NCBI RefSeq assembly: GCF_014855515.1
Contig: NZ_JACYFK010000001.1
Span: 1,674,001-1,738,000, forward strand
DNA: 64,000 nt
Direction: 5' to 3'
DNA from: Euzebyella marina
GTDB taxonomy: Bacteria; Bacteroidota; Bacteroidia; Flavobacteriales; Flavobacteriaceae
Below, one piece after another: positions 1-8,753 of this stretch; positions within the stretch are counted from its first letter, which is position 1; each line of letters opens with the position of its first letter. The translations under genes were made by a program, and so were the position numbers. Below the pieces are notes generated by a model, which saw only the letters and a list, made by a program, of their open reading frames with translations, did not search any database and was not told the DNA's origin.

Positions 1-1365
1 AAAAGATTGGTCAAGCGCAGTGGCCCCGTTGAACATTCGATCCATATTGCCGACATTGGTAACACGCCAATTGTTCAACGATTGGTTATAACTAGTGGCG
101 CTCCTGAACATGTCTTGCATGGTGGATACCGCCCGAACATTCCAGTTGTTGATAGAGCTATTAAAACTTGTTGCGTTTTGGAACATGCCTTGCATTGTGG
201 TAACCGATGCGACGTTCCATGAATCTAATGACCGATTAAAAGCTGCGGCTTCTCTGAACATTTGAAACATTGTGGTTACAAAAGAGGTATTCCAATTATC
301 AATATCTTGGTCAAATAATGTAGCGCCATAGAACATTTCTGCCATATTTTGAGCCTCTCCCGTATTCCAATTATTTAACGGACGGTTAAAAGCCTCGGCA
401 TTTTGAAACATAGAATCAAAATTAGTGACCACGGCAACATCCCAATCATTCATTTCTTGATCGTACAGTGCGGCATCTTCAAACATCGAAGGCATCAAGG
501 TTACCGAACTGGTATCCCATGTGTTCAAAGATTGGTTGAAAATTATTGCCTCTTCGAACATATTACTCATGTTGGCCACGGCACTCACATCCCAATTATT
601 CAAGGGTTGGTCAAACGACACTGCCCCACGGAACATGCGGCTCAAATTAACGACTGAATTCACGTCCCAACTATTTAAAGGTTGGTTAAAAGCTTGGGCG
701 TAGTTGAACATTGACGCCATATCGGTTACATTGGTAACATTCCATGAATTGATATTCCGGTCAAAAGCATCGGCACTATTGAACATACTGTTCATATTGT
801 TCACCTGGGCCACATTCCAGTTATCTATGGGTTGGTTGAATGCATTAGCATTGTTGAACATTGACTGCATGGTAGTCACCGATGCAACATCCCAACTGTT
901 CAGAGGTTGGTTGAATGCGGCCGCATTATGAAACATACCGCTCATTTGAGTCACAGAAGAGACATCCCAACTATCAATATCTTGATTGAACGCTTCTGCG
1001 CTATAGAACATTTCATGCATGTCAAGCACTGAAGACACATTCCAACTGCCAATGGGCTGATCAAAAACTTCAGAACGCACAAACATTTGGCGCATTGAGG
1101 TGACATTGCCAACATCCCAATTGTTCAAGGGTTGATCAAAATTGTCTGTATTACCAAACATACCGCTCATGTTGGTGACAGAAGAAACATCCCAATTATT
1201 AATATTCTGGTTAAAATCTAAAGCCGAGTCAAACATATTGCTCATGGATGTAACGTTGCTTACATTCCAAGAATCCATAGGTTGATTGTAGGTGTAAGCT
1301 TGGTAGAACATAGAGTTCATATTGGTGACGTTGCTAACATTCCAATGATTGATATCGGTGTTGAA
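1..1365 (-). repeat. Second DUF285 repeat array, 75-bp period
   Basis: At least 18 complete in-frame units of 25 codons, with a nineteenth cut by the window edge. The conserved core per unit is FxQ(P/D)(L/I)xxWxVxxVTxMxxMF. Several units are near copies (for example FNQPLNSWDVASVTTMQSMF), which suggests array growth by unit duplication. Confidence 0.9.
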
Positions 1366-3963
1366 CAATGAAGCCCTTCTGAACATACTTTGCATACTCG
1401 TAACATTGCTTAGAATAGGATCGTCAGTAGTATTGTATTCCATATTCTCACAGAAATAGAATGTCTGTTGCATGCTTTCCCAGACCTGCGTTCCCCACTG
1501 ATCCATTGATATGAGTTTTAAATTGTCTCTATTCGAAGATGAATGATAGAAGGCAGGAAAATCACCGATAATCGCTATGGTGTAAACACCCGGGTTTAGA
1601 TAAGTATGGGTAATATCGCTGTTAACATTGTTATTGTATTGACCATCGCCCCAATCTATATTGAAATCGTAACTTAAATAATCAGGATAACCGTCGTTAA
1701 GCTCAAGTCTGTATTGGTTTGCATTTGTTGAATTGCTATCTAAGTTTCTTGTATCAATGGTAATCTTAAAAGCATCAGGACTATTGACCCAACTCTCAAC
1801 AACAGTGAAAGAGATTTCTTGACACCCTGTAGCTGGCCCTTCATCATTGTAGGGAACCACAGTCACGTAAACCGTGTCTCCCGCTTGAAATTCATTGGTG
1901 AAATCTAGACCAACGGTATTGCCTACGTCGTAATTATTGGCCGTATTGCCATCGATACTGGCGTAGTTACGTATGCCACCACGTTCAATCTCTAATGTAA
2001 CCCTATAACCAGTGGCGTTGGGTGCGGGATCCCATCTTATATCGCTATTGGCTGGGGTTGCCGTATCGCTGGCATGCGGCATGGTGATATCGGTACAGAG
2101 AACATATGAACAGTTGACACTGTCACCTATGATGGTCCAACCGTCATTATCGATTAAACTTTGTCTTTGGTTGAGCGCATCGCAGTATTGCAGGCCATTC
2201 GCGCCCAACGTTACATTGTTTTGTACAGTTTGACCTTCCCACCCAATTAAAGTGTTGTCGTAATTTTCTTGAGAAAGACCACTGTTTGAAAGCATATTGC
2301 TCATTTGAGATACAGCTGAAATATCCCAACCTGCCAAATTCTGATTAAATGCAGATGCGGTATTGAACATACCTGACATATTGGTGACAGCAGACACATT
2401 CCAACCAGAAATATCTTGATTGAAAGATGTGGCATTTTGAAACATGTTTGAAAGATTAGTCTTGCCAGACATATCCCAATTATTAAGAGGCTGGTCAAAT
2501 GAGATAGCACCTAAGAACATACTCTCAATTTCTGTAACATTACCAATGACCCAAGAGTTTAATGGTTGATTGAAAGCTGTTGCTTCATTAAACATAGAAC
2601 TCATATTCGTAACATTGCTAACGTTCCAGTTATCGATGTTTTGATTAAAAGCTGGGTTTTCTTCAAACATACCTCGCATGTTGGTTACCCCACTAACAAT
2701 CCACATGCTGATGTCTTGGTTAAATGCAGAATTTTCTCTAAACATGTATTCCATGTCCACAACATTACTTACGTCCCAATTATCCAAAGGTTGATTAAAG
2801 ACCGCTCCCCAAATCCATCCATCAAACATCTCTGACATATCCGTAACATTACTAACATTCCAATTATTTATGGATTGGTCAAATGTTCGATTTCTATGGA
2901 ACATCTGAGACATATTAGTTACATTACTCACATCCCATAGGTTTAAAGGCTGGTTGAATTGGGATTCCCTAAAGGTTGCTACCATAGAAACTACATTACT
3001 TACGTTCCAATTGTTTATGGGTCTATTGAATGCAGAGCCTTGAAAAGTTCCGGTAAGATCTGTTATATTGCTAACGTTCCAATTGTCTAAGGGCTGGTTA
3101 AAACTGCCTGTGTATCTAAAGGTTCCAATTAAATTGGTCAGATTTGAAATGTTCCAATTATTAATGTTTTGGTTAAAAGAAGAAGCTTCGGATAAGAAAT
3201 ACTCCATATCTGTAACAGATGCAACATTCCAATTGTCCAAGGGTTCATTAAAGGTTCTTGCTCTGTGGAAGGTGTAAGACATATCCATAATATTGGCCGT
3301 ATTCCATAAGTCTAATGGCCTATTAAAAATGGTACATTCTTGAAAGAGTCCTGATATGTTTGTTATAGTGCTAACATCCCAATTATTAACAATACCATTA
3401 AAGGCTTCACAGCCATTGAACATGTTTTGTAGCGTAGTAACCTGAGAGAGGTCCGGTGAATCAATAGCGTCAAAATTGAGGTTCTCACAACCAAAAAAGG
3501 CATTCTCCATGGTTTGCCATTGAATGGAACCCCAAGCCAATATTTCTATAATTTTTAGTTTATCGCTAGCATTTTCATCATTAAAATATATAGATGGAAA
3601 AGAGCCGCTGATTTCAATAGTATAAGTTCCGGGGGTCGTGTAATCATGAGTAATATTTCCTGTTACACCAGTATCGGTGTTACCATCTCCCCAATCAACA
3701 TTGTAATTATATATGGTATAAGCTGGGTTGGTAGGTATGGTTATCTGATTATTGGCAGAAGAGCCTGATTCTATGTTATTGGTGTTCCATATAGAGCGAA
3801 AAGATTGTGCCTGAATACTCAATCCGCAAAAAAGCAGCATAAAAGCCAAAAGACTTTTGATTGTTTTTTTAGTGTGCTGAGCTAGGGCTCTTTGTAGAGA
3901 AATGTTGCGGTTAAAACTACTAATTGGGCTATTCAATACTATAGAAAAAAGTCGTTTTGCCAT
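1..3963 (-). CDS. BspA-like DUF285 repeat surface protein, two repeat arrays (partial, runs off left edge)
   Basis: An open frame of 1321 codons starts at the ATG at 3963 and is still open at base 1, so the C-terminus is missing. Reading the minus strand gives a long basic N-region, a hydrophobic signal stretch ending in SIQAQ near residue 52, then a PKD-like domain with DWGDG. Next come about 15 repeats of about 25 residues of the type FNQPLNNWDVSNVTNMSxMF, which is the DUF285 (PF03382) BspA-like leucine-rich surface repeat. A linker with NNVTLGANGLQYC, a fibronectin-III-like domain (WDPAPNATGYRV), a second PKD-like domain and at least 18 more repeats follow. Such proteins are cell-surface or secreted, often exported by the type IX system; a C-terminal sorting domain would lie outside the window. 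The signal peptide n-region is unusually long (about 36 residues), so the start is not certain. The metzincin gene lies 57 bp upstream on the same strand. Confidence 0.9.
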   Translation of the reverse strand, partial: MAKRLFSIVLNSPISSFNRNISLQRALAQHTKKTIKSLLAFMLLFCGLSIQAQSFRSIWNTNNIESGSSANNQITIPTNPAYTIYNYNVDWGDGNTDTGVTGNITHDYTTPGTYTIEISGSFPSIYFNDENASDKLKIIEILAWGSIQWQTMENAFFGCENLNFDAIDSPDLSQVTTLQNMFNGCEAFNGIVNNWDVSTITNISGLFQECTIFNRPLDLWNTANIMDMSYTFHRARTFNEPLDNWNVASVTDMEYFLSEASSFNQNINNWNISNLTNLIGTFRYTGSFNQPLDNWNVSNITDLTGTFQGSAFNRPINNWNVSNVVSMVATFRESQFNQPLNLWDVSNVTNMSQMFHRNRTFDQSINNWNVSNVTDMSEMFDGWIWGAVFNQPLDNWDVSNVVDMEYMFRENSAFNQDISMWIVSGVTNMRGMFEENPAFNQNIDNWNVSNVTNMSSMFNEATAFNQPLNSWVIGNVTEIESMFLGAISFDQPLNNWDMSGKTNLSNMFQNATSFNQDISGWNVSAVTNMSGMFNTASAFNQNLAGWDISAVSQMSNMLSNSGLSQENYDNTLIGWEGQTVQNNVTLGANGLQYCDALNQRQSLIDNDGWTIIGDSVNCSYVLCTDITMPHASDTATPANSDIRWDPAPNATGYRVTLEIERGGIRNYASIDGNTANNYDVGNTVGLDFTNEFQAGDTVYVTVVPYNDEGPATGCQEISFTVVESWVNSPDAFKITIDTRNLDSNSTNANQYRLELNDGYPDYLSYDFNIDWGDGQYNNNVNSDITHTYLNPGVYTIAIIGDFPAFYHSSSNRDNLKLISMDQWGTQVWESMQQTFYFCENMEYNTTDDPILSNVTSMQSMFRRASLFNTDINHWNVSNVTNMNSMFYQAYTYNQPMDSWNVSNVTSMSNMFDSALDFNQNINNWDVSSVTNMSGMFGNTDNFDQPLNNWDVGNVTSMRQMFVRSEVFDQPIGSWNVSSVLDMHEMFYSAEAFNQDIDSWDVSSVTQMSGMFHNAAAFNQPLNSWDVASVTTMQSMFNNANAFNQPIDNWNVAQVNNMNSMFNSADAFDRNINSWNVTNVTDMASMFNYAQAFNQPLNSWDVNSVVNLSRMFRGAVSFDQPLNNWDVSAVANMSNMFEEAIIFNQSLNTWDTSSVTLMPSMFEDAALYDQEMNDWDVAVVTNFDSMFQNAEAFNRPLNNWNTGEAQNMAEMFYGATLFDQDIDNWNTSFVTTMFQMFREAAAFNRSLDSWNVASVTTMQGMFQNATSFNSSINNWNVRAVSTMQDMFRSATSYNQSLNNWRVTNVGNMDRMFNGATALDQSF
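2281..3402 (-). repeat. First DUF285 repeat array, 75-bp period
   Basis: About 15 units of 24 to 28 codons within the same gene. The early units are more divergent (TF or LF in place of the MF box; two units shorter by one residue, one longer by three), while the later ones match the consensus. The array ends in a cap with the motif VTLGANGLQYC. Confidence 0.85.
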
Positions 3964-4020
3964 GGTATGGTTAGATTGGGTAGTCAATAAAATATGGATG
4001 GGAATGGATGCAGGATTGGT

Positions 4021-5097
4021 CTACTGCTCGTTGATAAGTATATCGGCTAAAATCTTTTCGATATCACTTTCAGTGAGCCCTTCTTCAATTTTAGAATGAT
4101 ATGCGTATCTTAGAATTTTTTCTTCTTCGGATAGAATCTTGTTCTCGACACTTATCTGTGAGCAGAGAAAACTATTTTCTTCTTCGCACTTATCGGAATG
4201 ACCAAAGCCTAAAGCATGGCCCAATTCATGTTTAAAGAGAACGGAAGCCTCATTAGAAATCCAGATTCTAGAATCGGATAAAATATAACTACTGGAAGGT
4301 GTAATCGCATAGCCGTGGTAGTCACCATCTTTGACGATTTGATGCATATCGGGCCAATGGCTTTCAAGTTCTTCTTTGGTACCGTAAAAAACCTCTGCAT
4401 TGGCCAGTTCTTCGGTCTCAGCTAGAGAAATAGTAAAATTGCCATTGAATATGGTATTGTATTCACTGATAACTTCATTGACTACCTGAGAAAAATTGTT
4501 TGAAATCGTACCGGCCAAATTTAGTCGTAACGGAACCGCCCACTTTTGATTTCTTTCCACTGGAGTGTTGGCATGGCCTTTCCAAAAAACCAAATGTTGA
4601 AAATAGGTTATCAAATCTTTTTCCGCTTCGTTTAGTAAAGTGATCTCATCAACATCTATAACGTTTAAACTGAAATTACCATGGGAAGTAGTGCTTCCAT
4701 CAAATGCTGAAACAGTAAACTCAAGACTATTGATAGTTTCAAAATCAAGTTTGAGATTAGGGCCTACTTTAATTTCTCCCGTATGCTCATCAATGATAAT
4801 ATCGGCCTCTGATTCTATTGAGAATATGATGTCATCACCATCTTCATCGTTTGCCTGTATAAAGCCTATTGAAGTCTCTACAGCCGAATGTTCATTGATA
4901 AGATAAGACTGTAAAGCGAGAGCAGGTGCCGTGTTCTGATTTTCAGAATCAACCTCCTGATCTTCATTATCGCTGTTTTCTTGAACATTGGAATCAGAAA
5001 GCGATTTTTCTGAAATTTCTTGATCTAACGGTTCTAATGAATCGGTACTACAACTTACGATAAGAAGAATAAGAAGGGGAGCAATAAGATTTTTCAT
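4021..5097 (-). CDS. Lipoprotein with cadherin-like domain and metzincin-type metalloprotease motif
   Basis: 358 residues. The N-terminus has a lipoprotein signal (LLILLIVSC, Cys16), followed by an acidic low-complexity spacer. Residues about 55-150 look like a cadherin repeat (NEHSAVETSIG, DEDGDDIIFSI, LDFETINSLEFTVSAFDG). The C-terminal part carries HELGHALGFGHSD at about residue 290, which fits the metzincin zinc motif HExxHxxGxxH; the catalytic Glu and all three His are present. A cell-surface zinc protease is the natural reading. Substrate is unknown. It lies 57 bp upstream of the giant repeat-protein gene and is probably co-transcribed with it, so a role in processing or anchoring surface protein is possible but only inferred. 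The usual Met-turn is not obvious. Confidence 0.8.
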   Translation of the reverse strand: MKNLIAPLLILLIVSCSTDSLEPLDQEISEKSLSDSNVQENSDNEDQEVDSENQNTAPALALQSYLINEHSAVETSIGFIQANDEDGDDIIFSIESEADIIIDEHTGEIKVGPNLKLDFETINSLEFTVSAFDGSTTSHGNFSLNVIDVDEITLLNEAEKDLITYFQHLVFWKGHANTPVERNQKWAVPLRLNLAGTISNNFSQVVNEVISEYNTIFNGNFTISLAETEELANAEVFYGTKEELESHWPDMHQIVKDGDYHGYAITPSSSYILSDSRIWISNEASVLFKHELGHALGFGHSDKCEEENSFLCSQISVENKILSEEEKILRYAYHSKIEEGLTESDIEKILADILINEQ

Positions 5098-5148
5098 GCG
5101 TAGGGAAGCTTGGTATGCGTATTGGTATTTATTTAAACACTATACCAT

Positions 5149-5178
5149 CAAAAATATAGGGGAGCCCTACTTTGTTAA
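5149..5178 (-). promoter_or_regulatory. Possible Bacteroidota promoter of the metzincin gene
   Basis: On the minus strand TATTTTTG (5156-5149) matches the -7 element TAnnTTTG. A TTA, one base off the -33 TTG, lies 19 bp upstream. The predicted start would leave a leader of about 45 nt before the ATG at 5097. Confidence 0.35.
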
Positions 5179-5290
5179 AATTTTTGTTGTGAACTACTTG
5201 GTAATCATAGTGTGACGAGAGAAAAATGAAGTTGAATGTTAAATTAATTAACGTTTAACGGTGCAGAAAACCTGTTGAAGTGAATACTTC

Positions 5291-6325
5291 TCACACTTCA
5301 ATCTCAACGATTACCGGGAAATGGTCTGAAGCCTTCTTTAAAGCATCTTTGAGTTCTTGGCTTAAATCGGACTTATGGGGTTCGGAATATGGGTTGAGAA
5401 CCGCGCCTGAGTCGATTTTGATATCTTGGCTGACCAAAATATGATCAATGAGTACGGTGAACCAATTTTTAGTAATGGTATCCGTAAAAGAACTTGAACT
5501 TGGTGACCATCCGTATTTTCCCAATTTGGGCTTTCCCAAGGCGCTTTTTAAAATTAGTTCGGGCTCATAGACACTACCCAATAATATTTCAATGGCACTT
5601 TTACCAAATCGGTTTTCGTAGAAGTCGCTTCCCATACCGTCATTTATATCTCCGGTTACCAGAACCTTATCACCCTCGTTTATCCATTGATCAACTCGTT
5701 CGCGCATGTGCATGCACTCTGCATACAATTTTCTTCGGTTGAGGTTGGATAGATATTCGTATCTGGCGTAATCGACATGGTTGAAAATACCTTTCGATTT
5801 GGCGTGGGCAATAATCATTTTAAAGAGTTTACCCGGGCTAGCCTTATCCTTCACGGTGAGTTCTACGGGAGGCCTAAAATGCTCATACTGTTCTTTAATA
5901 CTTTGTTCCAAAGTATCGGCCAAAAAAGGTTCGTCGAAACTATTTTTACCTTCCGGGGTATGCTCTAGAATAAGTTTGTCAGCATCGTAAATAGCGCATA
6001 GTTCTTGCTGCCCACGAGAGGTATAGCCTTGAACTACCTTGTAATTTCTTTGGGTAAGGCCAAAGGTGGTCATCCAAAGTTCAAGTTGCGCCTTAGCTGT
6101 TTTGGTTCCATTGGCAAGGGTGTCTGGCCCTTCTACCACAGCTACAATATCTGCATCTAAATGGGCGAGAACGGAAATCAATCGCTGACTTTTCATGGTC
6201 AATCGTTCTTGCTCGTTCCAATCGCTTTCAGGTTTTCCTACAGGAGGAGGAACGTTGACAGGAATTCCGTTAACGAACAGATTTTTCATCCACTCCATAT
6301 TATACTCTGCCACCTTTAGTTTCAT
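5291..6325 (-). CDS. Endonuclease/exonuclease/phosphatase family protein
   Basis: 344 residues with no signal peptide. The fold's landmarks appear in order: AEYNMEWM at the N-terminus, the metal-binding Glu in VVAVVEGPD, the VTGDINDGMG strand with catalytic Asp and Asn, LIDHILVSQDI, and the closing SDHFPVIVEIEV with the catalytic Asp-His pair. This family (DNase I-like) includes nucleases and phosphoesterases; the substrate cannot be read from sequence. The start fits because the first strand begins at residue 2. The gene stands alone with about 190 bp on its upstream-gene side (to 5097 downstream) and 129 bp to the aminopeptidase. Confidence 0.85.
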   Translation of the reverse strand: MKLKVAEYNMEWMKNLFVNGIPVNVPPPVGKPESDWNEQERLTMKSQRLISVLAHLDADIVAVVEGPDTLANGTKTAKAQLELWMTTFGLTQRNYKVVQGYTSRGQQELCAIYDADKLILEHTPEGKNSFDEPFLADTLEQSIKEQYEHFRPPVELTVKDKASPGKLFKMIIAHAKSKGIFNHVDYARYEYLSNLNRRKLYAECMHMRERVDQWINEGDKVLVTGDINDGMGSDFYENRFGKSAIEILLGSVYEPELILKSALGKPKLGKYGWSPSSSSFTDTITKNWFTVLIDHILVSQDIKIDSGAVLNPYSEPHKSDLSQELKDALKKASDHFPVIVEIEV

Positions 6326-6454
6326 ATCGATTTAGATTGTAGACAATATTTCTTGTCGAAATACGCCTTTCATGTTCGAAACTAAAAATAGGGAATAATT
6401 CTTACAGGAAGTTTAACCCATTGTAAAATCGGAAAAATAAGATACCACAATAAA

Positions 6455-8053
6455 TTATGGGTTGTTGTCTTCGAATAGTAACCAAGAATCAGGATCTAGA
6501 ACAACGGAATCGGGTTTCGCATCGGTTTTGATGGAAAAGTTCGCCTTCGAATCCGTTACTTCGAAAGTTTTGATGGTCGTCTTGCCATTTATTGTTACAC
6601 CAATTTCCAGAGGAAAAGAATAGGTATGATGTTTTTGAAGCTGATCAATTGATATATTTAATTTTTTTCCTTTGTAGCTCCACTTCCATTTGAGTTCGGG
6701 ATATCCTTTGGTGAAAATCCATTGTTCGAAAAAAGCATTTAAGTCTTTGCCGGAAACCGATTCCATAACTTCCCTGAAATCGTCGGTCATGGCATTGCTG
6801 TTTCTAAATTTTTCGTAGTAGGTTCTAATCCCTTTCCAAAAAACTTCATCACCCAATTTGTGGCGTAACATATTGAGTACCCAGCCCGCTTTCTGGTACG
6901 TGTTTACGCTTAAAACGTTTAAAGGGTCTTTGATGCTAGGGTCAACTATGGGCGAAGGGTTTTTTTGATAGTAATCGATAATTTGTTGACGGTCAAGTTG
7001 CAATTCTTCTTTTCTCTTTTCGTTTCCGTAAACGCTTTCCTGGTATAGAATAGCGAAATAGGTAGCGAAGCCTTCACTAAGCCATACATGGTTCCAATCA
7101 TTTTCTGAGGCGGAATTTCCGAACCACTGGTGGGCAATTTCATGGGCAATCAAGCCTTCCACCTCATTTTTTCCGGTGACGGAATTTTCAAAATAGGCAA
7201 TAGTACCTGCATTTTCGAGTCCGCCCCACTGCGTTTTTGCCTGCATGTTGGCCAGTTTTGCGTAGGAATACGGACCAATTTGGTCGATGAAGTATTTCAA
7301 GACCTTGCTGGCCACATGGTAATCTGAAAAACCATCCAACCTATTTTCTGGATACACCCAGGCGGACACGGGAATGTCGTACACCTCACCCAAAAGTGTA
7401 CTGGCGAATTTAGTTACACCAATAGTCACCACTTTCATGGCAACTGGTGCTGGTTCTTTATAAGTTGTCAATTTTAGACCGTTACCTAAATTGCTCTCTT
7501 CTATTTTTTCTCCGGTGGCCACTACATCATAATAATCGGGGGCCGTAATTCTGAATTCGATACCGGCTTTGTCATAAGGGTGATCTACAGAGGGTAGCCA
7601 ATGACGGGCCAAATTAGGCCAGTTGTCTCCAAAAAAAGAACGCTGACCAAATTTGGTAGTGTCTATTACAAGTCCTCTTTCAGGAATACCCTCATAAATA
7701 ACTTTGTAGGTTCTGTTTTTTTCTTCGGAAGCGCCCGGGGTTATTTCAATTTTATGATTATTGTAGGTGTATTTGGCAGGGGTTTCCCCTTCCAGAACTT
7801 GGCTAATGGTCATACCATATTCACCATTTTTTTCAATCAAGTCCAATGAAAACGGACCAACTTCTTGGGTAAAGTTGATATTGATTTCGGTTTCTCCCTT
7901 AATAAGGTTCGATTCATCTGAAAGGGTTAACCCGAAAACATAGCTTTTAACATCGGCTGAGCTATTTCGCTGATAGGTGTCTTGGGAGAACAGCAGGCTT
8001 AATGAGAAAAGCGAAAGGAAAGTGAAAAAATAGGATTTAGTAATAATGTTCAT
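6455..8053 (-). CDS. M1 family metallopeptidase (secreted aminopeptidase)
   Basis: 532 residues with a clear Sec signal peptide ending near SLLFSQ (residue 24). The exopeptidase motif GGLENAG sits at 277-283 and the zinc motif HEIAHQWFG at 304-312, with the third ligand Glu327 in WLSEGF, so it should be catalytically competent. It removes N-terminal amino acids from peptides, probably in the periplasm. It is shorter than classic PepN because it lacks the large C-terminal helical domain; this compact two-to-three-domain form is common in Bacteroidota. It is transcribed alone or with the downstream nuclease-like gene. Confidence 0.92.
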   Translation of the reverse strand: MNIITKSYFFTFLSLFSLSLLFSQDTYQRNSSADVKSYVFGLTLSDESNLIKGETEININFTQEVGPFSLDLIEKNGEYGMTISQVLEGETPAKYTYNNHKIEITPGASEEKNRTYKVIYEGIPERGLVIDTTKFGQRSFFGDNWPNLARHWLPSVDHPYDKAGIEFRITAPDYYDVVATGEKIEESNLGNGLKLTTYKEPAPVAMKVVTIGVTKFASTLLGEVYDIPVSAWVYPENRLDGFSDYHVASKVLKYFIDQIGPYSYAKLANMQAKTQWGGLENAGTIAYFENSVTGKNEVEGLIAHEIAHQWFGNSASENDWNHVWLSEGFATYFAILYQESVYGNEKRKEELQLDRQQIIDYYQKNPSPIVDPSIKDPLNVLSVNTYQKAGWVLNMLRHKLGDEVFWKGIRTYYEKFRNSNAMTDDFREVMESVSGKDLNAFFEQWIFTKGYPELKWKWSYKGKKLNISIDQLQKHHTYSFPLEIGVTINGKTTIKTFEVTDSKANFSIKTDAKPDSVVLDPDSWLLFEDNNP

Positions 8054-8142
8054 TTACGGAGGTTTTTAATCCGCAGCTAATTTAAGAAAGCTTGTCTTTT
8101 AATTTCCCTTCGGTCGTGAATAAGGTAGTGCCAACATCTAGT

Positions 8143-8673
8143 TTAGTAAGTTTTCACTTCAATCCCGTTAGCCTCTGCATAAGGTAGCGCGACTTCCCAT
8201 AATTCTTCTAGAAGAACTGAAAATTTCGTAAACGTTACACTATTCATTAGTGAAAGAGCTTCATTGATTTCGTCCACCTCTTCACCATTGTCCATCATAT
8301 TTGCAATTGTTAAATATTCTGTTTCATAAATGTTCTTGACATAATTGAAAAGACGTAGGCTTTTGACAATCATTTCTTCGGTTTCTTCCGTAGGCTTTAA
8401 TTCTTCGATCTGTTCAATGTTTTTTTCGATATCTGGAATGATGTAGGTGGTGATATGTTCCGATATTTTATCGGTCTTCTCCATTTCACCATTGGTAAGT
8501 TTAAAAAGTTGACCTGTTTCTTGAAGCTGTGCGTATCTATCGAAGTCAGCACTGCCAAAACCGACAAGTTTATTGCTGTTTAAGGTGGTTCGGTCAAAAT
8601 AGTTTTCGGCAGATGGCTGGTTACAAGACACCAATAAAAAGAGAATACTTAAGGATGCAAAAATAGATTTCAT
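8143..8673 (-). CDS. Hypothetical lipoprotein
   Basis: 176 residues with a lipoprotein signal (SILFLLVSC, Cys17). The rest is mostly predicted helix and acidic, with no motif I recognise. It contains long amphipathic helices (residues about 75-160, such as EIEELKPTEETEEMIVKSL-like runs) and may form a helical bundle. It sits between the M1 peptidase and the arginine operon on the same strand. I infer an inner- or outer-membrane-tethered periplasmic protein and assign no function. Confidence 0.7.
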   Translation of the reverse strand: MKSIFASLSILFLLVSCNQPSAENYFDRTTLNSNKLVGFGSADFDRYAQLQETGQLFKLTNGEMEKTDKISEHITTYIIPDIEKNIEQIEELKPTEETEEMIVKSLRLFNYVKNIYETEYLTIANMMDNGEEVDEINEALSLMNSVTFTKFSVLLEELWEVALPYAEANGIEVKTY

Positions 8674-8696
8674 ATGGTTGATTTATTATCATGAGA

Positions 8697-8704
8697 CAAA
8701 CATA
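8697..8704 (-). promoter_or_regulatory. Possible -7 element of the lipoprotein gene
   Basis: TATGTTTG on the minus strand fits TAnnTTTG and lies 24 bp before the start codon. No TTG at the expected -33 distance was found, so this is weak. Confidence 0.25.
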
Positions 8705-8753
8705 CTTACCTCAATCTATTCTTGCATCCCTGTTTCAAGGGATACTGAATTTA

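Noticed and set aside
1-1365. A regular 75-bp repeat that could suggest a CRISPR array
   Set aside because: Repeats are diverged, contiguous and in frame, with no constant repeat and unique spacer structure.
7-3277. Several plus-strand open frames of 60-89 codons (for example 7-222, 403-657, 704-931, 2566-2835)
   Set aside because: They are mirror frames of the in-frame 75-bp DUF285 repeats on the minus strand; their repeated words follow the repeat period, and they have no independent family signal.
4209-4906. Small frames on both strands inside the metzincin gene
   Set aside because: Shadows of the 358-codon gene, which has a clear lipobox and zinc motif.
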